From Microbacterium sp. Gd 4-13 (GTDB lineage Bacteria; Actinomycetota; Actinomycetes; Actinomycetales; Microbacteriaceae), in contig NZ_QEIJ01000002.1 of the NCBI RefSeq assembly GCF_003095395.1, positions 452,292-516,291 on the forward strand: a stretch of DNA of 64,000 nucleotides, written 5' to 3'. Below the pieces are notes generated by a model. The model ran no database searches and was not told the DNA's origin. It saw only the letters and a program-made list of their open reading frames with translations. The stretch's first letter is position 1. Each line of letters starts with the position of its first letter. Below are positions 47,915 through 56,088 of this stretch, piece after piece. Made by a program: the position numbers and the translations under genes.

Positions 47915-48433
47915 CTATTTCCGCCGATGACCCCATACCTCGTTCCAATAGGAGGCGTCGACGCTCGAGACACGGAGCACCTCGTCGAGAGCACGGGGAG
48001 CAAGCCAAAGTTGAATCAGGTACCGGTCGACCACACCGTCAGCGAACTCACCATTTGTTCCGGCATCACGGCCCTGCGCACTCACTCGTACCCGGTAGCT
48101 CCCTGACGGGATCGGCAGGGAGCCCGCCGACTCACCGGCCCACGTCTCCCACCCGATAGGCGAGCTCGGGCGGAACACAGTCGACACCTCCACCACGTCC
48201 TCCCAGTCCTCCAGGGGAGGTTCCTCTTCCCATCGTTCGATCCGAACCTCGGACCCTCCGGAGCGCCTCGCCAACACGACATGCACGACCCCCGGAACGC
48301 CAGCACCTACCCAACCGTTCACCTGCCCGGCAAAGAAACGGTCTGCGTCACCGTCGAACGACTCCCTGCCCTGCCCCAGAGTGAACTGCCCGTAGTCCGT
48401 CGACACGACCGTGTCCATCAGCACCGACATCAC
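47915..48433 (-). CDS. Hypothetical protein
   Basis: A 172-residue acidic, beta-rich soluble protein: MDTVVSTDYGQFTLGQG, FAGQVNGWVGAGVPGVVHV, SGSYRVRVSAQGRDAGT, LIQLWLAP. No family recognised. Codon bias supports it. The start is one of three nearby ATGs (48433, 48430, 48418). The 175 bp upstream to the ars region hold nothing I can identify. Confidence 0.55.
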   Translation of the reverse strand: MMSVLMDTVVSTDYGQFTLGQGRESFDGDADRFFAGQVNGWVGAGVPGVVHVVLARRSGGSEVRIERWEEEPPLEDWEDVVEVSTVFRPSSPIGWETWAGESAGSLPIPSGSYRVRVSAQGRDAGTNGEFADGVVDRYLIQLWLAPRALDEVLRVSSVDASYWNEVWGHRRK

Positions 48434-48608
48434 GGCCGAAGCCTAACCGCACGCTCATCGCCGCCCGAGGATCGATCCGTCGCCGAAGTGGGTTGACGGG
48501 GTTGGCGACTCGAGCCGCTGCCTGGTGGTATCTCTCTGGCTGCAATCACACAGCTGAGCTGGCGCGCTCTGGAGCGATTGATTCGCTGATCCCTCGCCGT
48601 AGGTGCGA

Positions 48609-48950
48609 CTAGGCGCGAAGTGCTCGCGCTGCGTGTTCGAGAGCTTCAGGGGCGACGCGGTAGTAAGCCCAGCGGCCGCGTTGTTCACGTGTGGCGAGCC
48701 CCGCATCGACGAGCAACTTCATATGGTGGGACACGGTTGGCTGGCCAAGACCGACGGGTTCGGTGAGGTCGCAGATACAGGCCTCGCCGCCGTCCGACGC
48801 CGCGATGAGTGAGAGTAGTCGCAACCGTGTGGGGTCGCCGAGCGCTTTGAAAGTGCGGGCAATCCGCTCGGCCTCGCCCGGGCTCAGGACTCCCGCAGTG
48901 ACCGGGGTGCAACAGGTGGCCACAGGTGGAAGAGGGAGCGTCGTGGGCAT
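48609..48950 (-). CDS. arsR: ArsR-family arsenite-responsive repressor
   Basis: A 113-residue winged-helix regulator: FKALGDPTRLRLLSLIA, metal-site CIC in EACICDLTEPV, and recognition helix LGQPTVSHHMKLLVDAG. It also carries vicinal Cys near residue 12 (ATCCTPV), so the three-Cys As(III) site of the Corynebacterium type (N-terminal CC plus a helix Cys) is possible. It is divergent from the flavoprotein gene, with an operator-like repeat between. ATG 48950 is chosen by the family N-terminus. Confidence 0.9.
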   Translation of the reverse strand: MPTTLPLPPVATCCTPVTAGVLSPGEAERIARTFKALGDPTRLRLLSLIAASDGGEACICDLTEPVGLGQPTVSHHMKLLVDAGLATREQRGRWAYYRVAPEALEHAARALRA

Positions 48951-48981
48951 GCGAAGAGTCTGCCAGGTCACATTGACATCT

Positions 48982-49007
48982 GTCGATACATCGACAAGCA
49001 TCGATGT
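48982..49007. promoter_or_regulatory. Overlapping inverted repeats, likely ArsR operator
   Basis: GTCGAT-AC-ATCGAC (48982-48995) overlaps ACATCGA-CAAGCA-TCGATGT (48988-49007). They sit between the divergent arsR and flavoprotein genes. Binding by the adjacent ArsR is inferred. Confidence 0.6.
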
Positions 49008-49040
49008 ACCGCCTACCCAGTGATGCCTAGAGGGGCTCTC

Positions 49041-50357
49041 ATGAACATTCTGCCTGTCGTCGTGATCGGTGCCGGGCCGCAGGGGCTCGCCGCCGCAGCC
49101 CATCTCGCGGAGCGCAATATCTCGACCGTGGTCTTGGAGGCTGGGAGCGGTCCGGCCGCGGCGGTGGCCGAGTGGGGCCATGTGCGGTTGTTCTCTGAGT
49201 GGCCGGAGCTGGTTGATCGCGCCGGGGCCCGTCTTCTCGAGTCCACGGGGTGGTCGACGCCCACGACGGGATATCCGACGGGTGCCCAGTGGATCGCGGG
49301 GTATCTCGCGCCCCTGGCCGCAGCCATGAGTGACCGGATCCGTTACGGGGCTCGAGTCGTGGGGGTGTCGCGGCTGGGCCGCGATCGTCTTGTCGACGCG
49401 GGCCGGGGTTCGCAGCCTTTCACCGTGCACGTCCAACCGGCTGACGGGGAGGAATACCGGTTGCGGGCTCGAGCGGTCATCGATGCCTCGGGCACCTGGT
49501 CGTCCCCGAATCCGGCCGGCGCTGATGGTCTGCCGGCGCTGGGGGAGAAGGCGGAGTCTGACCTCTTGTCGTACCGCATCCCTGACTTCCGCGATCGCGG
49601 AGGATTCGAGGGCAAGCACACCGTCGTCGTCGGCTCGGGTCACTCCGCGATCACCGCGGTCCTCGCGCTGGCACGGATGGCTCGACGTGACCCGAATACA
49701 ACCGTGACATGGGCGCTACGTCGCGCCACGACGGGCAACGCCTTCGGTGGTGGTGAGGCGGATGAACTGCCCGCCCGCGGTGCGCTCGGGATCAAGGCGA
49801 AGGAGTTCGTCGACGCCGGCCTCGTCTCCCTCGTCACCGGTTTCCGCGTCGAGCGCGTCGTCCGTGACGGCGAACGCCCCATCCTGGTCGCAGAGGATGG
49901 CCGTACCCTCGCCGCCGATCGCGTCGTCGTGCTCACCGGGTTTCGGCCCGACCTCTCCTTCCTTTCGGAGCTGCGGCTGGAGCTGGACCCCACCCTGCAA
50001 GCCCCGGTGCGGATTGCGGCGGAGGTTGACCCCAACCTGCACTCCTGCGGTTCGGTCGCCGCGACGGGTGCCGTCGACCTCGCGCAGCCTGAACCTGATT
50101 TCTACCTGGTGGGCGCGAAGTCGTACGGACGCGCCCCGACGTTCCTCGCGCTGACCGGGTACGAGCAGATACGCAGCGTGGTTGCAGAGCTCGCGGGGGA
50201 CCGGGAGGCCGCTCGGCGTGTCGAGCTCGTGCTGCCAGATACCGGTGTGTGTGGTGGGGCGGGCTTGTTCGATGCCACGGGGGCATCGCTCGGCGGCGCC
50301 TGCTGCGCCCCACCGGCCCAGGTTCTCCAGATCGGGCGCATCCCAGCATCCGTCTGA
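49041..50357 (+). CDS. FAD-dependent oxidoreductase of the ars cluster (ArsO-like)
   Basis: A 438-residue flavoprotein monooxygenase-type enzyme: FAD motif VVVIGAGPQGLAAAAHL, second dinucleotide motif HTVVVGSGHSAITAVLALA, and a C-terminal ATG-like VAATGAVDLA. The C-terminus is Cys-rich (GVCGGAGLFD, GGACCAP), unusual for the group. Similar proteins (ArsO) occur in Streptomyces arsenic clusters. The substrate is unknown; oxidation of an arsenical is inferred. ATG 49041 follows AGAGGGG; upstream GTG/ATG starts at 49020/49023 are possible. Confidence 0.8.
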   Translation: MNILPVVVIGAGPQGLAAAAHLAERNISTVVLEAGSGPAAAVAEWGHVRLFSEWPELVDRAGARLLESTGWSTPTTGYPTGAQWIAGYLAPLAAAMSDRIRYGARVVGVSRLGRDRLVDAGRGSQPFTVHVQPADGEEYRLRARAVIDASGTWSSPNPAGADGLPALGEKAESDLLSYRIPDFRDRGGFEGKHTVVVGSGHSAITAVLALARMARRDPNTTVTWALRRATTGNAFGGGEADELPARGALGIKAKEFVDAGLVSLVTGFRVERVVRDGERPILVAEDGRTLAADRVVVLTGFRPDLSFLSELRLELDPTLQAPVRIAAEVDPNLHSCGSVAATGAVDLAQPEPDFYLVGAKSYGRAPTFLALTGYEQIRSVVAELAGDREAARRVELVLPDTGVCGGAGLFDATGASLGGACCAPPAQVLQIGRIPASV

Positions 50358-50363
50358 TACAAG

Positions 50364-50401
50364 AGCGGGAGGGCGGCGCGCACGCGCTCGGCCCTCCCGC
50401 T
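50364..50401. terminator. Bidirectional terminator
   Basis: AGCGGGAGGGC (50364-50374) pairs perfectly with GCCCTCCCGCT (50391-50401) between the convergent flavoprotein and arsC genes. Confidence 0.8.
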
Positions 50402-50408
50402 GTTGCAG

Positions 50409-50804
50409 TTATCGGCTGAGGATCGTCGTCTGGATCTTGTCCGACACGGCTTCGCGAAGCGGCCGCACGGCGTCGGCGTCCCACGCCTGCGGATTGGGGA
50501 ACGACCACTCCAGAACCTCGCCCCGCGGGGTTGAGGGAAGCGCCAGTCCGGGCTTCATCAGAACCACCACGTCGGCTTCATCCAGATCTGCCACCGTGAC
50601 GGCGCGGGGGACGCGGCTGGTGATGTCCATGCCCAGCTCAGCGACAGTCGCGGCAACGGCAGGGTTCACCTCGTCGGCCGGGGCCAGGCCCGCTGAGGTC
50701 GCGGTGAATCGATCGCCCGCGAGGTGCTCGAGGAGCGCCGCCCCGAGCTGCGAGCGGCCCGCGTTGTGCTGGCAGATGAACAAGACGGTGGGGTTGTCGT
50801 TCAC
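50409..50804 (-). CDS. arsC: Arsenate reductase, LMW-phosphatase type
   Basis: A 131-residue protein with the P-loop FICQHNAGRSQ (CX5R: catalytic Cys near residue 12). The GTG at 50804 follows AAGGAAG, and its GTGA overlaps the stop of the fusion gene upstream. The C-terminal part (VLMKPGLALPSTPRGEVLEW, DAVRPLREAVSDKI) lacks the downstream CxxxC pair of thioredoxin-coupled ArsC, so mycothiol or another thiol would be the reductant. Confidence 0.8.
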   Translation of the reverse strand: MNDNPTVLFICQHNAGRSQLGAALLEHLAGDRFTATSAGLAPADEVNPAVAATVAELGMDITSRVPRAVTVADLDEADVVVLMKPGLALPSTPRGEVLEWSFPNPQAWDADAVRPLREAVSDKIQTTILSR

Positions 50805-51505
50805 GGGTGTGCTTCCTTTGTGGGGTGGCTGAGGTCGGTCGTGAGTCGGGGAGCGAGTTCGGCAATGCGGCGCTGCAGTTCGCTGTAGGTCTCGTCGAAC
50901 GCGGCGTCGCTCCCCATTCGAACGGGATCCGGGATAGACCAATGCAGGTGCCCAGACACGCCGAGTTCTTCGTGGGCGTTGTCGCAGACGGTTACGACGA
51001 AATCAGAGTCCGTCAGGACGTCGTCGAGCGCGTGGGGGTGCTGGTCGGCCAGGGAAAGGTTGCGTCGGGTGGCAACCTCGAGGGCTCCGGGGGCGATTTC
51101 GGCGGCGGGGTGGGTCCCACCCGAGGCGGCTGGAATGTCACTCACCGTGGCCCACAGCGCCGCCGCGAGTTGCGACCGCGCTGAGTTTGCCGTGCAGACG
51201 AACACCACGCGTCGCGCTCGCGCGACCTGCCCGGGGGTCAGGCCCTCGAGGGCGTCGTCGGTGAGATGAACGTAGCTGCGCCGCCTGTCGGCCTCGGACC
51301 GGGACCGGGCGATCATCCCTGCCGATTCCAGCACGTTGAGGTGATGGCTGATCAGGTTCGAGGGAATCGCGAGGGCAGTCCGAATCTCGGTGGGGGACAG
51401 ATCCCCCATCGTCAGCAGATCGATGATCCGTAGGCGCGATGGATCGCTCAGCGCCGCGTGCTTAGCTGCCCGCGCCTCCAGCTTCCGAGTTCGCTCAATG
51501 TTCAT
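50801..51505 (-). CDS. ArsR-type regulator fused to an LMW-phosphatase/ArsC domain
   Basis: A 234-residue protein. Residues 8-85 form an ArsR HTH (KHAALSDPSRLRIIDLL, PSNLISHHLNVLESAGM). Residues 98-220 form an LMW-PTP domain with P-loop VFVCTANSARSQ (CX5R). The HTH contains no CxC metal motif, so sensing may occur through the phosphatase domain. The stop overlaps arsC (GTGA). ATG 51505 lies by an operator-like repeat, divergent from the aquaporin gene. Such fusions are known in actinobacteria; the function is unproven. Confidence 0.8.
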   Translation of the reverse strand: MNIERTRKLEARAAKHAALSDPSRLRIIDLLTMGDLSPTEIRTALAIPSNLISHHLNVLESAGMIARSRSEADRRRSYVHLTDDALEGLTPGQVARARRVVFVCTANSARSQLAAALWATVSDIPAASGGTHPAAEIAPGALEVATRRNLSLADQHPHALDDVLTDSDFVVTVCDNAHEELGVSGHLHWSIPDPVRMGSDAAFDETYSELQRRIAELAPRLTTDLSHPTKEAHP

Positions 51506-51506
51506 T

Positions 51507-51526
51507 GGTTCAATCTTGACTGAAAC
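51507..51526. promoter_or_regulatory. Imperfect inverted repeat in a divergent promoter
   Basis: GGTTCA-ATCTTGAC-TGAAAC lies directly upstream of the fusion gene's ATG and 28 bp from the aquaporin start. It is a candidate operator for the fused regulator. Confidence 0.4.
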
Positions 51527-51553
51527 AGTTCGGCCGGTCAAGATGGGCGAGCC

Positions 51554-52312
51554 ATGAACATCTCTGACTCCTCCGCCGCGCCGCCGCGCCCACATGTCTT
51601 GCGCCGTGCGTCGGCCGAGTTCCTTGGAACAGGTCTGCTGGTCACCGTGGTGGTGGGTTCGGGAATCGCCGCACAGCGGCTCTCCCCGGACGACGTCGGA
51701 CTGCAGCTACTGGAGAACAGCCTCACCACAGCCCTCGGGCTCGCTGTGCTGATCCTCATGCTCGGGCCGGTTTCCGGTGCGCACTTCAATCCGGTGGTGT
51801 CGATCGCAGACTGGCTGCTGGGCCGTCGCGAGGGCACCGGCCTGCCGCTACACGACGTGGCGCCGTATCTCATCGCGCAGATCCTGGGCGGGGTTGGTGG
51901 GACGCTGCTCGCAGGCGTCATGTTCGACGTCGCGCCCGCTCTGTCATCGAATGCGCGCGCAACGGGCGGGCATCTTGTCGCAGAGGTGGTCGCTACCGCG
52001 GGTCTGGTGCTCTTGATCTTTGCTCTCGCCCGTACGGAGAAGGGCGCGGTCACTGCCGCGGCGGTCGGTGCATATATCGGCGCCGCGTATTGGTTCACCA
52101 GCTCGACGTCGTTCGCGAATCCCGCGGTGACGATCGCCCGCATGTTCACCGACACCTTCGCCGGCATCGCCCCCGGATCGGTGGCGCCGTTCATCGTCGC
52201 ACAACTCCTCGGTGCCGGCGTTGGCCTGGCTCTCCTGCTGGTCTTCTACCCGGCGGCCGCCCGCACAGCGAGCGACGTCCTCGTTCCTCGTCATACCGAA
52301 ACTCAGCCCTGA
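51554..52312 (+). CDS. Aquaglyceroporin-type channel (AqpS-like)
   Basis: A 252-residue MIP-family protein with six helices and both pore motifs: HFNPVVS (NPV) and FANPAVT (NPA). In Sinorhizobium, an ars-cluster aquaporin (AqpS) lets arsenite produced by ArsC flow out down its gradient. No ACR3 or ArsB gene is seen in this cluster, so it is the likely arsenite exit route. It shares a promoter region with the ArsR-ArsC fusion. Start ATG 51554. Confidence 0.85.
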   Translation: MNISDSSAAPPRPHVLRRASAEFLGTGLLVTVVVGSGIAAQRLSPDDVGLQLLENSLTTALGLAVLILMLGPVSGAHFNPVVSIADWLLGRREGTGLPLHDVAPYLIAQILGGVGGTLLAGVMFDVAPALSSNARATGGHLVAEVVATAGLVLLIFALARTEKGAVTAAAVGAYIGAAYWFTSSTSFANPAVTIARMFTDTFAGIAPGSVAPFIVAQLLGAGVGLALLLVFYPAAARTASDVLVPRHTETQP

Positions 52313-52323
52313 AAGGCACAGCC

Positions 52324-53706
52324 ATGCACCTCGTAGCGATCGGCGGAAGCGACGCCGGAATCTCCACCGCACTCCGAGCCCGCGAACTCGACCCGTCTGT
52401 CGACGTCACCGTCGTCGTCGCGGACGCCTACCCCAACTTCTCGATCTGCGGCATCCCGTACTACTTCTCGCGGGAGGTGCAGCCGTGGCAGTCCCTCGCC
52501 CACCGCACCCATGCCGACCTCGAGGCCACGGGTATGAATCTGCGCCTGAACACTCTCGCCACCGGGATCGACGTAGGGGGTCGCACGCTCACCGTCCGCG
52601 ACGCCAACGGCGCCGAGTCGACCATCGCGTACGACGAACTCATGGTCGGCACCGGTGCGGGACCGTCGACGGCGGGAATATCCGGCCTCGATGACCTGGG
52701 CCCCGAGGACGGCGTGCACCTCCTCCACTCGATGGGCGACACCTTCGCGCTCGAGCGCTATCTGGATGAGCATCAGCCGGAGACGGCGATCATCGTCGGC
52801 GCGGGCTATGTCGGGCTGGAAATGGCTGAGGCTCTCACTGTCCGAGGCCTGAAGGTGACCCAACTGCAGCGTGGTCCCGAGGTGCTCTCCACTCTGGACC
52901 CGGAGCTGGGGGCTCTTGTCCATGACGAGCTCACCCGCCACGGCGTCGAGGTCATCACCGGAACCCGCGTGGCCGCTGTGTCCCGAGATGGCCGGAGGCT
53001 CGCCGTCACGGGCACCCGCGAGGGGGAAGAGTTCTCACGCAGCGCCGAGCTGGTGCTCGTCGTCGTGGGCGTCCGACCGAACACCAGCCTCCTCACCGCC
53101 GCCGGTGCGACCACCGGTGCGGGTGGGGCGGTCGTCGTCGACGAGCAGATGCGCACCGGCCTTCCCCACGTGTGGGCAGCCGGAGACGGAGTCATCACGC
53201 ACCACCGTCTCTTGGGCGTGACGTACCTTCCGCTCGGCACCACGGCGCACAAGCAGGGCCGCGTCGCCGGCGAGAACGCGATCGGCGGTGACACCCGCTT
53301 CGCCGGGAGCCTCGGCACACAGGTCGTGAAAGTCTTCGACGTCGTTGCTGCCCGCACCGGGCTACGCGACCACGAGGCGCTGGCGGCCGGATTCGCACCT
53401 CGCAGTCACACCGCTGTCGCGGATGACCACAAGCGCTACTACCCCGGCGCGACACCCATCAGCATCCGTATCACCGGCGATGACGGCGACGGGCGCCTGC
53501 TCGGGGCGCAGCTCGTCGGTACCCGCGGGGCCGAGATATCCAAGCGTGTCGACACGTACGCGACCGCACTGCACCACAGCATGACTGTCGAGGCGATGAG
53601 TGACCTGGACCTCTCCTACACGCCCCCGCTCGGCTCCCCGTGGGACGCAGTGCAGGTTGCGACCCAGGCGTGGTCCCGCTCGGCGAGCACCTCGCCCATG
53701 GGGTGA
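52324..53706 (+). CDS. CoA-disulfide reductase-like FAD/NAD(P) oxidoreductase
   Basis: A 460-residue flavoprotein: FAD motif VAIGGSDAGISTALRARELD, redox Cys in SICGIPYYFS (CoADR/Nox active site), NAD(P) motif AIIVGAGYVGLEMAEAL, AAGDGVITH, and a C-terminal dimerisation domain. It could reduce a low-molecular-weight disulfide or supply electrons for arsenate reduction. It follows the aquaporin by 11 bp in one operon. ATG 52324 is chosen by the FAD N-terminus. Confidence 0.85.
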   Translation: MHLVAIGGSDAGISTALRARELDPSVDVTVVVADAYPNFSICGIPYYFSREVQPWQSLAHRTHADLEATGMNLRLNTLATGIDVGGRTLTVRDANGAESTIAYDELMVGTGAGPSTAGISGLDDLGPEDGVHLLHSMGDTFALERYLDEHQPETAIIVGAGYVGLEMAEALTVRGLKVTQLQRGPEVLSTLDPELGALVHDELTRHGVEVITGTRVAAVSRDGRRLAVTGTREGEEFSRSAELVLVVVGVRPNTSLLTAAGATTGAGGAVVVDEQMRTGLPHVWAAGDGVITHHRLLGVTYLPLGTTAHKQGRVAGENAIGGDTRFAGSLGTQVVKVFDVVAARTGLRDHEALAAGFAPRSHTAVADDHKRYYPGATPISIRITGDDGDGRLLGAQLVGTRGAEISKRVDTYATALHHSMTVEAMSDLDLSYTPPLGSPWDAVQVATQAWSRSASTSPMG

Positions 53707-53717
53707 CGCCGCGTGCC

Positions 53718-53746
53718 GGGGTGGTGGGCGTCGTGCCCCCCACCCC
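53718..53746. terminator. Terminator between convergent genes
   Basis: GGGGTGGTGGGC (53718-53729) pairs with GCCCCCCACCCC (53735-53746), one mismatch, loop GTCGT. Confidence 0.6.
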
Positions 53747-53750
53747 GCCC

Positions 53751-54500
53751 CTATGGGGTGGAAACGGCCGAGTTCGGGCGTCCTCGCTCAACGTGGGTGG
53801 GCGCAAGATCGAAGACCAGATCTTCCACGAGAAGCTGAACCTCGTCCCGAAGCGCCCTCACTCCGTCGAGGGAGAGATCGGCGGGGTCCGCCAGGTGCCA
53901 GTCGAGGTAGCGGCGGCCCGGGTAGATTGCGCACGCGTCGCCGCATCCCATCGTGACCACCGCGTCGGCGGCCCGGATCACGTCGTCGGTGAGCGGCTTG
54001 GGGAACTCCTCCGACACGTCGATTCCCTGTTCGCGCAGAGCGGTGACGACGTTGGGGAGCAGTGCCTCCCCGGGCTGTGAACCTGCGGAACGAACGTGGA
54101 CCCTGTCGCCCGCATAGTGCCGGGTCAGCGCGGCGGCCATCTGACTGCGGCCCGAGTTCTGGACGCAGACGAACAGGATCTCCGGGACGCGCTTAGCGAT
54201 CAGCCCCCTGGATTGAGCCAGAGCGGTGAGTCGGTCGCGAGCGAACTTCTCCGCAAGCGACGGCAGGAGCGTCGACACCTTCGCCGTTCGAGCAAGTGCG
54301 GCATAGGACTCGAAGACCACGCGTTCGACCGTCTCGCCGCTGACCATGCCAGCAAACTGGCGGGCGAGTTGCTCGGCAGCGCGTGTGAGGACAGCATCCG
54401 GTGCGAGAAGGCCCGCTTGACCGCGCCCCTCGTGGATGTTGCGGTGGCCCTCGGATCGCTCTGGAGGACGTTGTGGGGTGGTGGGCGGGTTGTTCGACAT
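53751..54500 (-). CDS. arsC: Arsenate reductase with N-terminal helical domain (actinobacterial ArsC)
   Basis: A 249-residue protein. Residues 35-100 form the three-helix domain seen in actinobacterial ArsC (AAEQLARQFAGMVSGETVER). The LMW-PTP core follows: P-loop FVCVQNSGRSQ, then SAGSQPGE and VVTMGCGDACAIYPGRRYLDW with extra Cys. Probably reduces arsenate using mycothiol/mycoredoxin. Strong AAGGAGG before the ATG. It is divergent from the Cys-less ArsR. The first 30 residues are polar and variable. Confidence 0.85.
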   Translation of the reverse strand: MSNNPPTTPQRPPERSEGHRNIHEGRGQAGLLAPDAVLTRAAEQLARQFAGMVSGETVERVVFESYAALARTAKVSTLLPSLAEKFARDRLTALAQSRGLIAKRVPEILFVCVQNSGRSQMAAALTRHYAGDRVHVRSAGSQPGEALLPNVVTALREQGIDVSEEFPKPLTDDVIRAADAVVTMGCGDACAIYPGRRYLDWHLADPADLSLDGVRALRDEVQLLVEDLVFDLAPTHVERGRPNSAVSTP

Positions 54501-54524
54501 TGGACCTCCTTCGCCATCTAAATG

Positions 54525-54584
54525 ATAGATGTTCGTCTATATGTTTCGCTAGGGTGAGCACGGTTTCCATAGATCGTCGTCTAT
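54525..54584. promoter_or_regulatory. Two ATAGA-N6-TCTAT operators
   Basis: ATAGATGTTCGTCTAT (54525-54540) and ATAGATCGTCGTCTAT (54569-54584) share identical arms and lie 44 bp apart between divergent arsC and arsR. They almost certainly bind one dimeric regulator, most simply the adjacent ArsR. Confidence 0.75.
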
Positions 54585-54603
54585 CTCTCCGTAGGATGTC
54601 GCT

Positions 54604-54930
54604 ATGCCGTTGTCTGCACCGATGCCCGCCGCCTCGGAGCCGGGGCGCTCGCCGTTGGGCCGGTCTTCCGCGGAGGAATTGGCACGGACGCTCCGCGCGG
54701 TCGCTGATCCGACGCGGTTGCAGTTGTTGAGCGTCGTACTCGGTTCTGCTGATGGCCGCGCCACGGTGGGGCAGGTCGCCGAGGCGTTGGGGTTGCGGCA
54801 GCCGACGGTGACGCATCACGTGCGCATTCTGGTGGAAGACGAGCTTCTGGTGCGCGAGCGGGAGGGGAAGTACGTGTGGCTGTCGGTGGCCGCTGACCGG
54901 CTTGCCGCAATCGAAGATCTGCTGCGATGA
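54604..54930 (+). CDS. ArsR/SmtB-fold regulator without cysteine
   Basis: A 108-residue winged-helix protein: LARTLRAVADPTRLQLLSVV, VGQVAEALGLRQPTVTHHVRILVEDELL, VWLSVAADRL. It contains no Cys at all, so it cannot bind As(III) in the usual way. It may sense another ligand, or act with the downstream phosphatase. ATG overlaps are tight: its stop overlaps the next ATG by 4 bp. Operators lie at 54525-54584. Confidence 0.85.
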   Translation: MPLSAPMPAASEPGRSPLGRSSAEELARTLRAVADPTRLQLLSVVLGSADGRATVGQVAEALGLRQPTVTHHVRILVEDELLVREREGKYVWLSVAADRLAAIEDLLR

Positions 54931-55889
54931 CGGAGCAGGCCGCGCACCATCGAGTGGGTCGACCGCTGGATGCTGAGGCGGCTGAGAGCCGGGCAGCGCA
55001 GGCAGCGGTGCTGGCGGACGTGCTCGCGCTCCGAGCGCTCAGTGCTCTGGCTGCGGGCGCACCAGAGGCAGACTTGCCGGGGTTGTTGCACGTTGAGCAG
55101 TCGCAGGTTCGCGCCGCAGTGGGGCGGCTCCGCATGGTGGACATCCTGCATATCGACGGTGACGGCCGCCCGACGCTCACGGCTGAAGCGTGGGTGCGTT
55201 TCGGCAGACTCCTGGTCGGCGGCACACCCGCCCTCCCCGCTGTCGCGGACGGCCCGGCAATGGCTGCTCTCCCCGCGGCGATCGAAAGCGTCGCTCGCGA
55301 TCTTTCCTACCGGTTCAGCTCGACGTTCGGGGCGGAGACTGTGTCGCGATACGTCGCGGATAGCTACAGATTGCTCAGCCGACGCGCGCGCGTTCACTCT
55401 CAACTCTCATCGCTCACGGCGCGCTACTCAGCGGATCGCCTCGACGCCCTCGCCTCCGCGCGAGGATTGGTGCTGCGCGGAACCCCAGAGGTCCTCTTCG
55501 TCTGTGTGCAGAACGCGGGGCGATCTCAGCTGGCGGCTGCCTACCTGCGTCATCTGGCCGGGCCTGCCGTACATGTCCGGACTGCGGGGTCGGAGCCGGC
55601 CGGGGAGGTGGATCCGCGCATAATCGAGACGCTCGCGGAGGTAGGGGTGCCGCTGACGGACGAGTATCCCAAACCACTCACGGACGAGGTTGTGCAGGCC
55701 GCGGACTACATCATCACGATGAGCTGCGGAGAGGCGTGCCCGGTGTACCCGGGGCGCCGTTACATGGACTGGGATCTGGCCGATCCCCTCTCGCTCGATG
55801 ACGCTGGGCTGCGCGGTGTGAGAGACCGCGTGCGCGAGCTCGTCGAAGATCTTCTCGACGAGATGCGTGTGAACCCCGTCGCGTCTTGA
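54927..55889 (+). CDS. Arsenate reductase with N-terminal winged-helix and helical domains
   Basis: A 320-residue protein with three parts: an HTH-like domain (about 25-95, VLALRALSALAAGAPEADLP, VRAAVGRLRMVDIL), the three-helix ArsC domain (about 110-180, FSSTFGAETVSRYVADSYRL), and the LMW-PTP core (P-loop FVCVQNAGRSQ; TMSCGEACPVYPGRRYMDW). It is a homologue of the 53751-54500 protein with an added DNA-binding-like domain. It is coupled to the Cys-less ArsR. Whether it regulates as well as reduces is unknown. Confidence 0.8.
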   Translation: MTEQAAHHRVGRPLDAEAAESRAAQAAVLADVLALRALSALAAGAPEADLPGLLHVEQSQVRAAVGRLRMVDILHIDGDGRPTLTAEAWVRFGRLLVGGTPALPAVADGPAMAALPAAIESVARDLSYRFSSTFGAETVSRYVADSYRLLSRRARVHSQLSSLTARYSADRLDALASARGLVLRGTPEVLFVCVQNAGRSQLAAAYLRHLAGPAVHVRTAGSEPAGEVDPRIIETLAEVGVPLTDEYPKPLTDEVVQAADYIITMSCGEACPVYPGRRYMDWDLADPLSLDDAGLRGVRDRVRELVEDLLDEMRVNPVAS

Positions 55890-55975
55890 GGCGGTAGCCA
55901 ATCCCGCGGATCGTTTCGATGCCGACCGTGCCCTCGCACGATCCATCAGGGTGCGACGGACGGCCGTGTCCAGCC
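55884..55975 (-). pseudogene. Fragment of an OmpR-type response regulator
   Basis: The minus strand encodes VGIETIRGIGYRLKT, the unmistakable C-terminal end of a winged-helix response regulator, over 55877-55921. Upstream, the sequence (LDTAVRRTLMDRAR in another frame) seems shifted and no start or receiver domain remains. It is a remnant at the edge of the ars region. The rest of the interval to 56088 contains no gene. Confidence 0.55.
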
Positions 55976-56088
55976 GGCCCGATCTCTCTCTTGCGGAGCG
56001 CTCTTCTGGGATTCGGGCACCATCCGTGGTCGAATGTCACCGGAGCGTGCTCACGGGTCGAGTATCGAAGCATCGAGAAGGGTTGATC

